Shown here piece by piece: positions 8,051 through 16,436 of a DNA stretch of 64,000 bases. Origin of the DNA: Methylosinus trichosporium OB3b (GTDB lineage: Bacteria > Pseudomonadota > Alphaproteobacteria > Rhizobiales > Beijerinckiaceae); the NCBI RefSeq assembly GCF_002752655.1, contig NZ_CP023738.1, forward strand, positions 186,001-250,000, written 5' to 3'. How positions within the stretch are numbered: position 1 is the first letter of the stretch; each line of letters begins with the position of its first letter. The notes under the pieces are model-generated. The model worked only from the letters and a program-made list of their open reading frames with translations. It was not told the DNA's origin and did not search any database. The translations under genes and the position numbers were made by a program.

Positions 8051-8846
8051 GCCGGCGATCTCCCTTTCCGACCTCGGCTATTTCTATGTGCCGGACCGAT
8101 GGGTGCTGCGCCATTGCGACATGCGCGTCGCGCGCGGCAGCGTCTTCACGCTGCTCGGCCCCAACGGCCGCGGCAAGACGACGCTGCTGCATCTCCTCAT
8201 TGGCGCTCTGAAACCCTGCGAAGGCGGCCTCGCGGTGAACGGCCGCATCGCCTTCGTGCCGCAGCTCTTCGAGACCGCCTTCGACTATACTGTGCTCGAC
8301 ATGGCGCTGATGGGCCGCGCGCGCAAGATCGGCCTGTTCTCGCAGCCCTCGCGCGTCGACGAGGAGGCCGCGCTCGCCGCGCTCGATCGCTTCGGCATGG
8401 CCGACTACGCCGGGCGGCTGTTCGGAGAGCTCTCCGGCGGCCAGCGCCAGCTCGTCATCTTCGCGCGGGCGCTCGTCGCCGAAGCGGACATTCTCGTTCT
8501 CGACGAACCGACGTCGGCGCTCGACCTCGAGAACCAGTCGCTCGTCCTCGAGCGCATCTTTGCCCTCACGCGCGACCACGGGCTGACGATCGTGATGACG
8601 ACGCATCACCCGCATCACGCTCTGGCCGTCGCCGACGACGCGCTGCTGATGGGCGGGCAAGGCTATTATCTCTTCGGCAGGGCGCGTGAGATTTTGACCG
8701 AGGACAATCTCTGCTCGCTCTATCGCGCGCCACTGAAGCGCATCGTCTTCGAGCATGAGGGCAGCGAAATCGAGACGATCACGCCGATCTTGATGCCGGC
8801 GAGGACGGCGCGTCTTCACTCCGACGAGACCGTCGAAGCGGATTGA
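8043..8846 (+). CDS. FecE/BtuD-type ABC transporter ATPase
   Basis: This 267-residue cytoplasmic ATPase starts at GTG 8043 inside the permease gene. It has Walker A GPNGRGKTTLL (with Arg-Gly in place of the usual Ala-Gly), the signature LSGGQRQLVIFARAL, Walker B ILVLDEPTSALD and the H-loop MTTHHPHHAL. It energises the FecCD permease upstream. The 3' end runs almost to an IS remnant, but the protein looks complete, with a short acidic tail after the conserved domain. Confidence 0.92.
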   Translation: MSEPAISLSDLGYFYVPDRWVLRHCDMRVARGSVFTLLGPNGRGKTTLLHLLIGALKPCEGGLAVNGRIAFVPQLFETAFDYTVLDMALMGRARKIGLFSQPSRVDEEAALAALDRFGMADYAGRLFGELSGGQRQLVIFARALVAEADILVLDEPTSALDLENQSLVLERIFALTRDHGLTIVMTTHHPHHALAVADDALLMGGQGYYLFGRAREILTEDNLCSLYRAPLKRIVFEHEGSEIETITPILMPARTARLHSDETVEAD

Positions 8847-8864
8847 ACCGCCCAGGGATTTGAG

Positions 8865-9205
8865 TCACGCCGCGATGGCGGCCTCCTCGAGTTCCGCATA
8901 GTAGCGCGCTTCGGCTTCGGCCGGCGAGGTTCTGATCGGCCCGCGCAATCTTCGGTTATTGAACCGGTCGACCCATTCGAGCGTGGCGAACTCGAAGGCC
9001 TCGAAGTTCCGCCACGGCCCGCGCCGCCAGATGACCTCGGCCTCGAAGAGTCCGTTGATCGTCTCGGCGAGCGCGTTGTCGTAAATGTCGCCGACGCTGC
9101 CGACCGAGGGGTCGACGCCGCTTCGGCGAGGCGCTCCGTGTATTTTATAGAGATGTATTGAACGCCTCGGTCGCTGTGGCGCACGAGACCGCTGCCGTGA
9201 GCGGG
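8865..9205 (-). mobile_element. IS3-family transposase OrfB remnant, frameshifted
   Basis: The leftward strand encodes the C-terminal part of an IS3-type DDE integrase. HGSGLVRHSDRGVQYIS runs from about 9205, then YTERLAEA. After a one-base loss near 9118 the frame changes to VGDIYDNALAETINGLFEAEV and ends with WVDRFNNRRL. The N-terminal half, OrfA and the terminal inverted repeats are missing. The remnant abuts a 5'-truncated cupin regulator, so an insertion followed by deletion is likely. It is non-functional. Confidence 0.85.
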
Positions 9206-9537
9206 CCGGCAAATCCCTGGCGATATCCCGCACCGGCGCTTTGGTCTCTCGCGCGCTCTATCCCTACGACTGGCGGCGGCCGGTCGAATTCTACCATCTC
9301 ACCATTGCGCCCAGCCATATCGAACGCTCGGAAGCTCATGCGCCGGGCGCCAAGGAAGATCTCGTCGTCGCGCGCGGCTCGATCGAGATCGTCGTGGGTC
9401 GCGAGCCGGCCGTGCAATTGGACGAAGGCGACGCCGTCGACTTCGTCGCCGCCGTTCCGCACAGCTATCGCAATCTCGGCGTTGTTCCCGCAGTCTATCT
9501 GGTCATGTCCTACGCCGACGCCGGCGACGAGGGCTGA
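9199..9537 (+). pseudogene. Cupin domain of an XRE-cupin regulator, 5'-truncated
   Basis: The frame open from about 9199 to 9537 encodes ERAGKSLAISRTGALVSRAL followed by a small cupin domain. Conserved elements include YDWRRPVEFYHLTIAP, HIERSEAHAPG and VPHSYRNLG. This is the C-terminal sensor half of HTH-XRE/cupin transcription regulators. The DNA-binding half is absent and replaced by IS3 sequence. A short product starting at TTG 9241 (98 residues) could still be made, but no ribosome-binding site stands out. Most likely this is a remnant of a regulator gene. Confidence 0.7.
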
Positions 9538-9605
9538 GAGGAGCACACAGAATATCGTTCTTATAGACGTATACAAAACAAATATATTAGAAGCAATTTG
9601 CCGGT

Positions 9606-9622
9606 GTAGAATATTTTTCTAC
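9606..9622. promoter_or_regulatory. Perfect inverted repeat upstream of encapsulin gene
   Basis: GTAGAA at 9606-9611 and TTCTAC at 9617-9622 flank a 5-bp AT spacer inside a strongly AT-rich stretch (9550-9635), about 115 bp before the encapsulin start. It has the form of an operator for a dimeric regulator. The Rrf2 gene at 13192 is the nearest candidate, but the arms do not match its own upstream dyad, so the link is speculative. Confidence 0.35.
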
Positions 9623-9735
9623 TTGTAATGCTATTGATTCGGGCGCGACGCCCGAGTAATCAGGGTGGGCGGCGCCTGCGCCGCTCCATTCGATGACGGC
9701 CGACGTTCTTCGGCGCGCTCCGAGGTATCCAATAA

Positions 9736-10683
9736 ATGACCACAGAACCCGAAGTCCGACGGACTCTGAGCGAATCCGCGGCCCGCCAGCTCGCCAATGC
9801 GACCAAGACCAGAGCGCAATGGTCGGGCATAACGCCCCGCTGGCTCGTCTCCTTCCTGCCCTGGACGCCGGTCGAGGCCGGCATCTATCGCCTCAACCGC
9901 GTGCGCGAGGACAGCGCGCTCACCGACGCCGACGTGACCTGCAGCCCGGCCCGCGACCGCGACGCCGATCTGCCGGAGACCTTCGTCGATTACCAGGATG
10001 CGCCGCGCGAATATTCGATGAATGCGGTGACGACCGTGCTCGATGTGCAGACCCGCGTCTCTGACCTCTACAGTCATCCTTATGATCAAATTCAGGAGCA
10101 GGTGCGTCTGCTCACGGAAAAGGTCAAGGAGAAGCAGGAGAGCGAACTCGTCAACAATCCCGAATATGGATTGCTGGCCAACGCACATCCCTCGATGAAG
10201 CTGTCGACGCGCACCGGCGCGCCGACGCCCGACGATCTCGATGAGCTCATCGCCCGCGTCTGGAAGGAGCCGGCCTTCTTCCTCGCGCATCCGCGCGCCA
10301 TCGCTTCCTTCGGGCGGGAATGCACGCGCCGCGGCGTGCCGCCGCCGACCGTCACCCTGTTCGGCTCGCCCTTCCTCACCTGGCGCGGATTGCCGCTCGT
10401 CCCCAGCGACAAGCTGTTCATCGACGAGAACGGCAAGACAAGCATCCTCCTGCTGCGCACCGGCGAGAAGAAGCAGGGCGTGATCGGTCTGTTCCAGCCA
10501 GGCATTCCGGGCGAGGTGGCGCCGAGCCTCTCGGTGCGCTTCATGGGCATCAACCGCAAGGCGATCGCCTCCTATCTTATCTCGCTCTACTGCTCGGCCG
10601 CAGTGCTGACGCATGACGCGCTCGGTGTGCTCGAAGGCGTCGAGGTCAGCAAATATCACGACTATCCGGACAAATATGTCTGA
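9736..10683 (+). CDS. Family 2A encapsulin nanocompartment shell protein
   Basis: This 315-residue protein resembles the SrpI / major-membrane-protein-I type shell proteins (HK97 fold). The N-terminal arm (LSESAARQLANATKTRAQW) is followed by the E-loop/P-domain region (YSMNAVTTVLDVQTRVSDL), a central NPEYGLLAN segment, and the C-terminal A-domain (TLFGSPFLTWRGLPLVPSDK, then KQGVIGLFQPGIPGEV). No cNMP-binding insertion is present, which separates family 2A from 2B. These proteins assemble into icosahedral shells in the cytoplasm that enclose a cysteine desulfurase. Shells of this family have been linked to storage of elemental sulfur. The cargo gene follows after 86 bp, so the pair is almost certainly an operon. 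Confidence 0.93.
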   Translation: MTTEPEVRRTLSESAARQLANATKTRAQWSGITPRWLVSFLPWTPVEAGIYRLNRVREDSALTDADVTCSPARDRDADLPETFVDYQDAPREYSMNAVTTVLDVQTRVSDLYSHPYDQIQEQVRLLTEKVKEKQESELVNNPEYGLLANAHPSMKLSTRTGAPTPDDLDELIARVWKEPAFFLAHPRAIASFGRECTRRGVPPPTVTLFGSPFLTWRGLPLVPSDKLFIDENGKTSILLLRTGEKKQGVIGLFQPGIPGEVAPSLSVRFMGINRKAIASYLISLYCSAAVLTHDALGVLEGVEVSKYHDYPDKYV

Positions 10684-10769
10684 TCCACTCGCGTCTCGAG
10701 GCTTTTGCGCCGGCGGCTTTCACGCCCGCCGGCGCGCAGTATCGGCAATTCCGAATAGAGAGAGCGATA

Positions 10770-12974
10770 ATGTCTTCAGCGCCGTCGAATTCCGCGGCCT
10801 TCGGCGCCGCCGCGCCGGACGCGCCCTCCGAAGAGGCGCTGATGCGCCATGGCGCGCCGGCCTTTCCCGATCCGGCCCTGATCGCCCGCTTGGCCAACGC
10901 CTTTTTCCTGGCGCCGCCAAACGAAGCGCCGGCGCCGCTCTCGCCCGGCGCGCCGATCGTGCCGCCGGCGCTGCCAGAGGCGCCCGCGCCCTCCGTGGTC
11001 ACCAGCGTCGCGCCATTGGCGCCGGCGCGTTCGCCGATGGGGCCGCCCGATGTGCCGCCGACCACGATTCCCTCCATCGCGCCGACGCCGAACCTTTCCA
11101 CGCCTTCGGCTCCGGCCGGATTGCCGCCGGCGGTTCTGCCCCCCGCCCTTTCCGATGTTCCGCAGCCCGGCGCGTCGGCTGGCGCCTATGAGTCGGGGAC
11201 CCCGGCCGCCGCGGCCATCGACTATTCGGCCATTCCGAGCTCTCTCGCGCAATTCGGCGGCGTGTCGCCTCTGCAAGGGCCGGCGCCCTATGGCGGCTAT
11301 GACGCGGATTCTGTCCCTGGCGGCGTGAAGGCCGCACCGACGGACAATCTCTATTTTCTGCGCAAGCAGGACGTCGCTCCTGGGGCCATTCCCTCGGCTT
11401 CGTCGCTCTCGCTCGTCGATCGCTATGATGCGGACGCCGCGGCGCCGGATGCGCCGACGGCCGACATCGCGCGAGAGAGTTCCGCTTATGCCGGTCCGTC
11501 CCGAGCCGATCCGCACCGGCTCTCCGATGCGGTCGCACTCGGGACGCCCAATGTCGCTCTTCCAAGAATCTCCAGCCAGGAGCGCAGCTTCGCCCCTGGC
11601 GCCGCGGGTCCGGCCGCGGCGGACTCCTTCTATTTTCTCGACCGCGCCGGCGTGGTCCCCGCCGCTCCGGCTGCGGCTCCCGCGGAGCCGCAGGGCTTTG
11701 CGCCACAGATCGTCGCCGCAGCGCCTGCGAGCCCCAGCGCCTTCGATCCTTATGCAGTCAAGCGCGATTTTCCGATCCTGCAGCAGCAGGTGCATGGCAA
11801 GCCGCTGGTATGGCTCGACAATGCCGCGACGACGCAGAAGCCGCGCGCCGTCATCGACCGGCTCGCGCATTTCTACGAATATGAGAACTCCAATATCCAC
11901 CGCGCCGCCCACGCGCTGGCGGCGCGCTCGACCGACGCCTATGAGGCGGCGCGCGAGAAGGTGCGGCGCTTCCTGAAGGCCCCATCGGTGAAGGACATCA
12001 TCTTCGTCCGCGGCGCGACCGAGGCGATCAATCTGGTCGCTCAATCCTGGGGCCGGCGCAATGTGCAGGCAGGCGACGAGATCGTCATTTCCTGGCTCGA
12101 GCATCACGCCAATATCGTTCCCTGGCAGCAGCTCTGCGCCGACAAAGGCGCGCGTCTGCGCGTCGCGCCGGTCGACGACCGCGGCCAGATCCTCCTCGAG
12201 GACTATGAGAAGCTGCTCAATCCGAAGACGCGCATCGTCTCGGTGACGCAGGTCTCCAATGCGCTCGGCACGGTGACGCCGGTGCATGAGATCACCGCGA
12301 TGGCGCATCGTCATGGGGCGCGCGTGCTGATCGACGGCGCGCAATCGGTTTCCCATATGCCCGTGGACGTGCAGTCGATCGACTGCGACTTCTTCGTCTT
12401 CTCCGGCCACAAAGTGTTCGGTCCGACCGGGATCGGCGTCCTCTATGGCAAGGATGAGGTTCTTGCCGACATGCCGCCCTGGCAGGGCGGCGGGAATATG
12501 ATCGCCGACGTCACTTTCGAGAAGACCATCTATCAGAGCCCGCCCGAACGCTTCGAGGCCGGCACCGGAAATATCGCCGACGCCGTCGGGCTCGGCGCGG
12601 CCCTCGACTATGTCGAGTCCATCGGCATGGAGGTCATCGCCCGCTATGAGCATGATCTGCTCGTCTATGCGACCGAGAAGATGCGCCTCGTGCCTGGGTT
12701 GACGTTCATCGGCACGGCGACGGAGAAGGCGAGCGTGCTCTCCTTCGTGCTCGACGGCCATCGCACCGAAGACGTCGGCAAGGCGCTCGACCGCGAAGGC
12801 ATCGCGGTGCGTGCAGGGCATCATTGCGCGCAGCCGATCCTCCGCCGCTTCGGCCTCGAAGCGACCGTGCGTCCCTCTCTCGCCTTCTACAATAGCTGCG
12901 CCGATGTCGATGCGCTGGTCGCGGCGCTGCTGCGCCTGCAGAGCGGTCGAGGCGGCCCGATCCGAGACCTCTGA
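10770..12974 (+). CDS. Encapsulin cargo cysteine desulfurase with long disordered N-terminus
   Basis: This 734-residue protein has two parts. Residues 1 to about 325 are Ala/Pro-rich and low in complexity, with islands of conservation: LIARLANAFFLAPP (about 30-45) and two copies of a short motif, DNLYFLRKQDVAPG and DSFYFLDRAGVVPA. Residues from about 327 are a group II (SufS-like) cysteine desulfurase: DPYAVKRDFPIL, WLDNAATTQKP, ENSNIHRAAH, the PLP lysine in FVFSGHKVFGPTG, and the catalytic cysteine loop RAGHHCAQP. The enzyme releases sulfur from cysteine as a persulfide. The N-terminal domain is the expected encapsulation signal directing it into the shell encoded just upstream. The N-terminus has no enzymatic motif. 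Confidence 0.93.
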   Translation: MSSAPSNSAAFGAAAPDAPSEEALMRHGAPAFPDPALIARLANAFFLAPPNEAPAPLSPGAPIVPPALPEAPAPSVVTSVAPLAPARSPMGPPDVPPTTIPSIAPTPNLSTPSAPAGLPPAVLPPALSDVPQPGASAGAYESGTPAAAAIDYSAIPSSLAQFGGVSPLQGPAPYGGYDADSVPGGVKAAPTDNLYFLRKQDVAPGAIPSASSLSLVDRYDADAAAPDAPTADIARESSAYAGPSRADPHRLSDAVALGTPNVALPRISSQERSFAPGAAGPAAADSFYFLDRAGVVPAAPAAAPAEPQGFAPQIVAAAPASPSAFDPYAVKRDFPILQQQVHGKPLVWLDNAATTQKPRAVIDRLAHFYEYENSNIHRAAHALAARSTDAYEAAREKVRRFLKAPSVKDIIFVRGATEAINLVAQSWGRRNVQAGDEIVISWLEHHANIVPWQQLCADKGARLRVAPVDDRGQILLEDYEKLLNPKTRIVSVTQVSNALGTVTPVHEITAMAHRHGARVLIDGAQSVSHMPVDVQSIDCDFFVFSGHKVFGPTGIGVLYGKDEVLADMPPWQGGGNMIADVTFEKTIYQSPPERFEAGTGNIADAVGLGAALDYVESIGMEVIARYEHDLLVYATEKMRLVPGLTFIGTATEKASVLSFVLDGHRTEDVGKALDREGIAVRAGHHCAQPILRRFGLEATVRPSLAFYNSCADVDALVAALLRLQSGRGGPIRDL

Positions 12975-13109
12975 GCTCGACAGAGCATTCGGTTGAACGG
13001 CGACGGTGTCGGAGGAGGCGCGCGTCGACCCCCTCCCTGTCGAGAGGGCGGTCGAGCGCCAACGACGCTCGGGAGGGGCGGCGCGCCCTCTCTCGTTCGC
13101 GGCGTTCGC

Positions 13110-13165
13110 AACACCCTCTAATATCTATGGTGTTCATTGACTTTAGGCGCTATCTATATAGCCTA
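13110..13165. promoter_or_regulatory. Dyads upstream of the Rrf2 gene (probable autoregulatory region)
   Basis: Two inverted repeats lie just upstream of the Rrf2 start. AACACC (13110-13115) pairs with GGTGTT (13129-13134). TAGGC (13144-13148) pairs with GCCTA (13161-13165), with inner arms GCTAT and ATAGC. Rrf2 proteins bind AT-rich dyads of this size and usually repress their own gene, so the second dyad is a good operator candidate. A TTGACT at 13138-13143 may be a -35 element. Confidence 0.45.
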
Positions 13166-13191
13166 CCGTTTTTATATACGGAGGCAGGCGC

Positions 13192-13635
13192 TTGCTGACC
13201 AAGAAGGGCAAATACGGCCTCAAAGCGATGGCGCATCTCGCGCGATTTGCGCCCGGACATTGCGTCCCGGTGAGCGAAATCGCAACGACCCAGCACATTC
13301 CCAAGAAATTTCTCGACGCCATTCTGTGCGAGCTGCGTAACTGCGGCTACGTCGCATCCAAGATGGGAAAAGGCGGCGGATACACGCTCGCGCGGCCGGC
13401 GGATGAGATCATGATCGGAGACATTATTCGCGCGCTCGATGGTCCGCTCGCTCCGCTGCCCTGCGCCAGCAGGTCCAGCTACCGGCCCTGCGACGACTGC
13501 AGCGACGTCGCCCGCTGCGCCGTCCGAATGGTCATGCAGGAGGCGCAGCAGGCCCTGTCGAAAGTGCTCGACAACTGCACGCTCGCCCAGGCCTGCACAA
13601 CTGCAATGACGATCCCGCTCTGCTACGAAATTTGA
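13192..13635 (+). CDS. Rrf2-family transcriptional regulator
   Basis: This 147-residue winged-helix regulator starts at TTG 13192, with GGAGG seven bases upstream. The N-terminus MLTKKGKYGLKAMAHLA and the recognition region IPKKFLDAILCELRN then GYVASKMGKGGGYTLARP are typical of Rrf2/IscR/CymR proteins. Cysteines in CASRSSYRPCDDCSDVARC could hold an Fe-S cluster or sense thiols. In known relatives the signal is Fe-S status or the cysteine synthase complex, which would suit the cysteine desulfurase/encapsulin pair directly upstream (217-bp gap) and the TonB receptor downstream. Targets are inferred. It is followed by a strong terminator. Confidence 0.93.
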   Translation: MLTKKGKYGLKAMAHLARFAPGHCVPVSEIATTQHIPKKFLDAILCELRNCGYVASKMGKGGGYTLARPADEIMIGDIIRALDGPLAPLPCASRSSYRPCDDCSDVARCAVRMVMQEAQQALSKVLDNCTLAQACTTAMTIPLCYEI

Positions 13636-13732
13636 GCGACCATCCGTTTCTCGCCGTCGGATCGTTCGTGACGACGACAGACGCGAGCCTCGACGCATTC
13701 TGACGCTCGATGCGCCATTTGGATTTTCGATC

Positions 13733-13755
13733 GCGCCTTCGGGCGCTTTTTTTTT
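13733..13755 (+). terminator. Rho-independent terminator after the Rrf2 gene
   Basis: GCGCC (13733-13737) and GGCGC (13742-13746) form a hairpin with a TTCG tetraloop, followed by nine T residues (13747-13755). It sits about 98 bp after the Rrf2 stop and separates that unit from the TonB receptor gene at 13896. Confidence 0.9.
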
Positions 13756-13895
13756 GCTTCGCGATCGGGCGACGCGGCGCAGGGGATCAGATTATTCGAA
13801 CCGGCGCTCATTTGTCGGGCGGAACCGATCTTTGCGCTTGACCTTTGCCGCTATTCATACAAATTAGGTAGATATATGTAGCTTGGAGTACCAAG

Positions 13896-16337
13896 ATGGC
13901 CGGCGGGAAATATCGTAATCGTCTTCTGTGCAGTGTTCGGATCGCGCCATATGCGTTGCTGGGCGGCGTCGTCGGAGCGCTCTGGTCGCCAGCTCGCGCG
14001 GAGGATGCGAAAGTCGACGATGTTACGGTGACGGCCCGTCATCGCGAGGAAAAAGCGCAAGATGTGCCGCAGCCGATCGCTGTCGTCGGCGGCAAGACGG
14101 CCGACCAGCAACAAATCTTGAGACTTCAGGAATTCGCACAGAAAGTCCCGAACTTCGGCTTCTTCGTCGGTAATCCACGGGGCTCGGGAGCGAACATTCG
14201 CGGCACATCTGGCGCGTTCACGAGCGCGGACGGCGCCGAGAGCGCCGTCGGTTTCATCGTCGACAATGTCTTCTACACGCACACAGGCTTCCAATGGGCC
14301 GATTACGTCGACCTTCAATCGCTGGAAGTGGCGCGCGGTCCCCAGGGAACGCTGCTCGGAAAGAACACGACCGCCGGCGCGGTCGTGATCCATACGCAGC
14401 TCCCGTCGTTCGCCCGCTCGGCGACGTTGGAGACGTCATACGGAAATCGCGGCCGCATCATTGAGAAGCTCAATGTCACGGGACCGATCATCGACGACAC
14501 GCTCGCATATCGCGTGACCTTCTTTCTCGATAAGAGCGGCGGCTTCATTCATGACCAAGTGACCGGCGCCGGACTGCTGAACAACAATCGCTGGGGCGTT
14601 CGCGCGCAGTTTCTTTATACCGGCGACAATTTCACCGACCGGCTCATCTTCGAGCGGCTCCGGTCCGACGAATACAACAATTACAGCGCGATTTGGGGAG
14701 ATTCGATTCCCTTCTTTGTCAATGGAGCGTCGGCGCGACAGTTCACTCAAAATGTGGCCAGCCGCCTCGGCAAGCAGATCCTCAGCCTCGACCCTTATCA
14801 TCCGTATTTGACGCGACTGGGCGATCTCGATCAGCGAACTCACGGTCTTTCGAACGAGATCAACTATCAGTTCGGCGAGAACACGCTCACATCGGTCAGC
14901 GCCTGGAGGGAATTCATTCTCCATCCACGCAACTCTCTGGGCTCGGCATATGGCAATGAGCTCGAGATCATGTCCACAGCGTTCGACACCCAGGTCGAAC
15001 AATATTCCGAGGAGCTCCGCTTGGCCTCGCCGAAAGAGCAGGAGCTCGAATGGCAAGTGGGCTTCTACGGCCTGCGCGAGTCGATCTGGTCCTATCGTCA
15101 TGATGACTACGGCGTGGACTCGGCCCAGTGGTTCTCCAACAATATCGCCACCGATCCCGCTCTGCTGAATGGCGTGGTCGGCCACCAGGACGGCAAGGCG
15201 ACGACGACGAGCTTCGCCGCATTCGGCCAGGGAACCTGGCATATCGACGAGCAATGGGCCCTGACTGCCGGGCTACGGAACACGTATGAAATCAAGAACG
15301 GCTCGGATTTCGGTTGGATCAGCGGCTTCAATCCGGCCTTTTCGGTTCAACAGGTTTTGAATGCGGTCGCGAAAGCGAAAGGCGGCGTCACCCAATTCGA
15401 TACGGGCGGACAGAGGAAATTCAACAACTCCCTGGCCGGACTGCTCAACCCCTCCTATCGCTTCAACGAGAACATATTGACGTATGCCTCCCTCTCACGC
15501 GGCGAAAAATCTGGAGCGGTCAACACCAATGCGCTTCCCATTCTCGACAGTGCTCAAAATTTCGTGGGGTTCCAGCCGGTCATCATCAAGCCGGAAGTGA
15601 CCTGGGACTATGAGCTCGGCGCCAAGACGAACTGGCTCGATGGAAAGCTCATCGTGAACGCCAATCTCTATTGGCAGGATACATATAATTTCCAAACAAC
15701 ACTCGTGAACACGAGCTTGGTCGACTCCACCGGCGTTCCAATCAACAACACTTATCTCGGAAACATCGGTCATGTTCGCTTCCGAGGCGTCGAGTTCGAT
15801 GGACGATGGAGTCCATTCGAACGATTCTGGCTGACATTCTCCGGCGCTCTGACCGAAGCTCGATATATCAATTACAAGAATGGGTCGCCTCCGGTCGAAT
15901 GGCGCTTTGCCGGTGGGCCCGCGTCGCTCGACTTCTCGGGCACGAAGATGGCTGGCGTCGCGCCCCTGTCGTTCAATGTGGGTTTCAACTACGATCACCC
16001 TCTCGGCAGCGCTCTATCCGGCGCGGGCTTCGATCAGCCTGTCACGGCCTACACCTACGCCAATGCGGCATGGAAGGACACGACGCCTTTCGCGAATGGC
16101 GCCGGCACAGGAGACTGGTTGCTCTACAAGGTCTCACAACGTCCGTACACCCTCGTCAATTTCGGCGTGGGCCTGCGCACGGATGATGATCGCTACAATG
16201 TGTTTTTCTGGGTCAAGAATCTGTTCGACGAGCGCTATTTCACAAACGTCGCCGTTTCGACTGGCGGAGCGCCCAACACCCTAACCTATGGCGATCCCCG
16301 TTGGTTCGGCGGAACCGTGCGTGTGCGATTGGAGTAG
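13896..16337 (+). CDS. TonB-dependent outer-membrane receptor
   Basis: This 813-residue receptor has an N-terminal signal region ending near SPARAED, a TonB-box-like VDDVTVTARHREE, and a plug domain (VPNFGFFVGNPRG, VDNVFYTHTGFQW, LQSLEVARGPQGTLLGKNTT). The barrel ends in a C-terminal aromatic-type strand (GGTVRVRLE). The plug belongs to the large CirA/iron-complex group with the RGPQGTLLGKNT signature, which also includes receptors for organic nutrients. It stands downstream of the Rrf2 regulator and upstream of a porin-like gene and tonB-exbBD. A role in taking up a sulfur compound is possible from context, but the ligand is unknown. Confidence 0.92.
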   Translation: MAGGKYRNRLLCSVRIAPYALLGGVVGALWSPARAEDAKVDDVTVTARHREEKAQDVPQPIAVVGGKTADQQQILRLQEFAQKVPNFGFFVGNPRGSGANIRGTSGAFTSADGAESAVGFIVDNVFYTHTGFQWADYVDLQSLEVARGPQGTLLGKNTTAGAVVIHTQLPSFARSATLETSYGNRGRIIEKLNVTGPIIDDTLAYRVTFFLDKSGGFIHDQVTGAGLLNNNRWGVRAQFLYTGDNFTDRLIFERLRSDEYNNYSAIWGDSIPFFVNGASARQFTQNVASRLGKQILSLDPYHPYLTRLGDLDQRTHGLSNEINYQFGENTLTSVSAWREFILHPRNSLGSAYGNELEIMSTAFDTQVEQYSEELRLASPKEQELEWQVGFYGLRESIWSYRHDDYGVDSAQWFSNNIATDPALLNGVVGHQDGKATTTSFAAFGQGTWHIDEQWALTAGLRNTYEIKNGSDFGWISGFNPAFSVQQVLNAVAKAKGGVTQFDTGGQRKFNNSLAGLLNPSYRFNENILTYASLSRGEKSGAVNTNALPILDSAQNFVGFQPVIIKPEVTWDYELGAKTNWLDGKLIVNANLYWQDTYNFQTTLVNTSLVDSTGVPINNTYLGNIGHVRFRGVEFDGRWSPFERFWLTFSGALTEARYINYKNGSPPVEWRFAGGPASLDFSGTKMAGVAPLSFNVGFNYDHPLGSALSGAGFDQPVTAYTYANAAWKDTTPFANGAGTGDWLLYKVSQRPYTLVNFGVGLRTDDDRYNVFFWVKNLFDERYFTNVAVSTGGAPNTLTYGDPRWFGGTVRVRLE

Positions 16338-16436
16338 CGCGCCCCCACGACGAGATTCCGTCTTCCGGGCAGCAGCGCGCGAGCAGTCCAGCCACGTCCG
16401 ATCGGCCGCCCAAATCATCGCTCGAGGAGTTGTCGA

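Noticed and set aside
1..8846. Methanobactin (mbn) operon, considered because of the TonB receptor and the likely methanotroph relatives
   Set aside because: No small precursor peptide and no MbnB/MbnC-like proteins were found around the receptor.
10776..12824. 682-codon minus-strand ORF opposite the cysteine desulfurase
   Set aside because: Shadow frame; the plus-strand protein has the PLP lysine and catalytic cysteine motifs in order.
13000..13090. Possible small RNA or terminator in GC-rich palindromic sequence after the cysteine desulfurase gene
   Set aside because: Only short imperfect pairings of CCCTC/GAGGG type were found, without a T-run or promoter, so it was not called.
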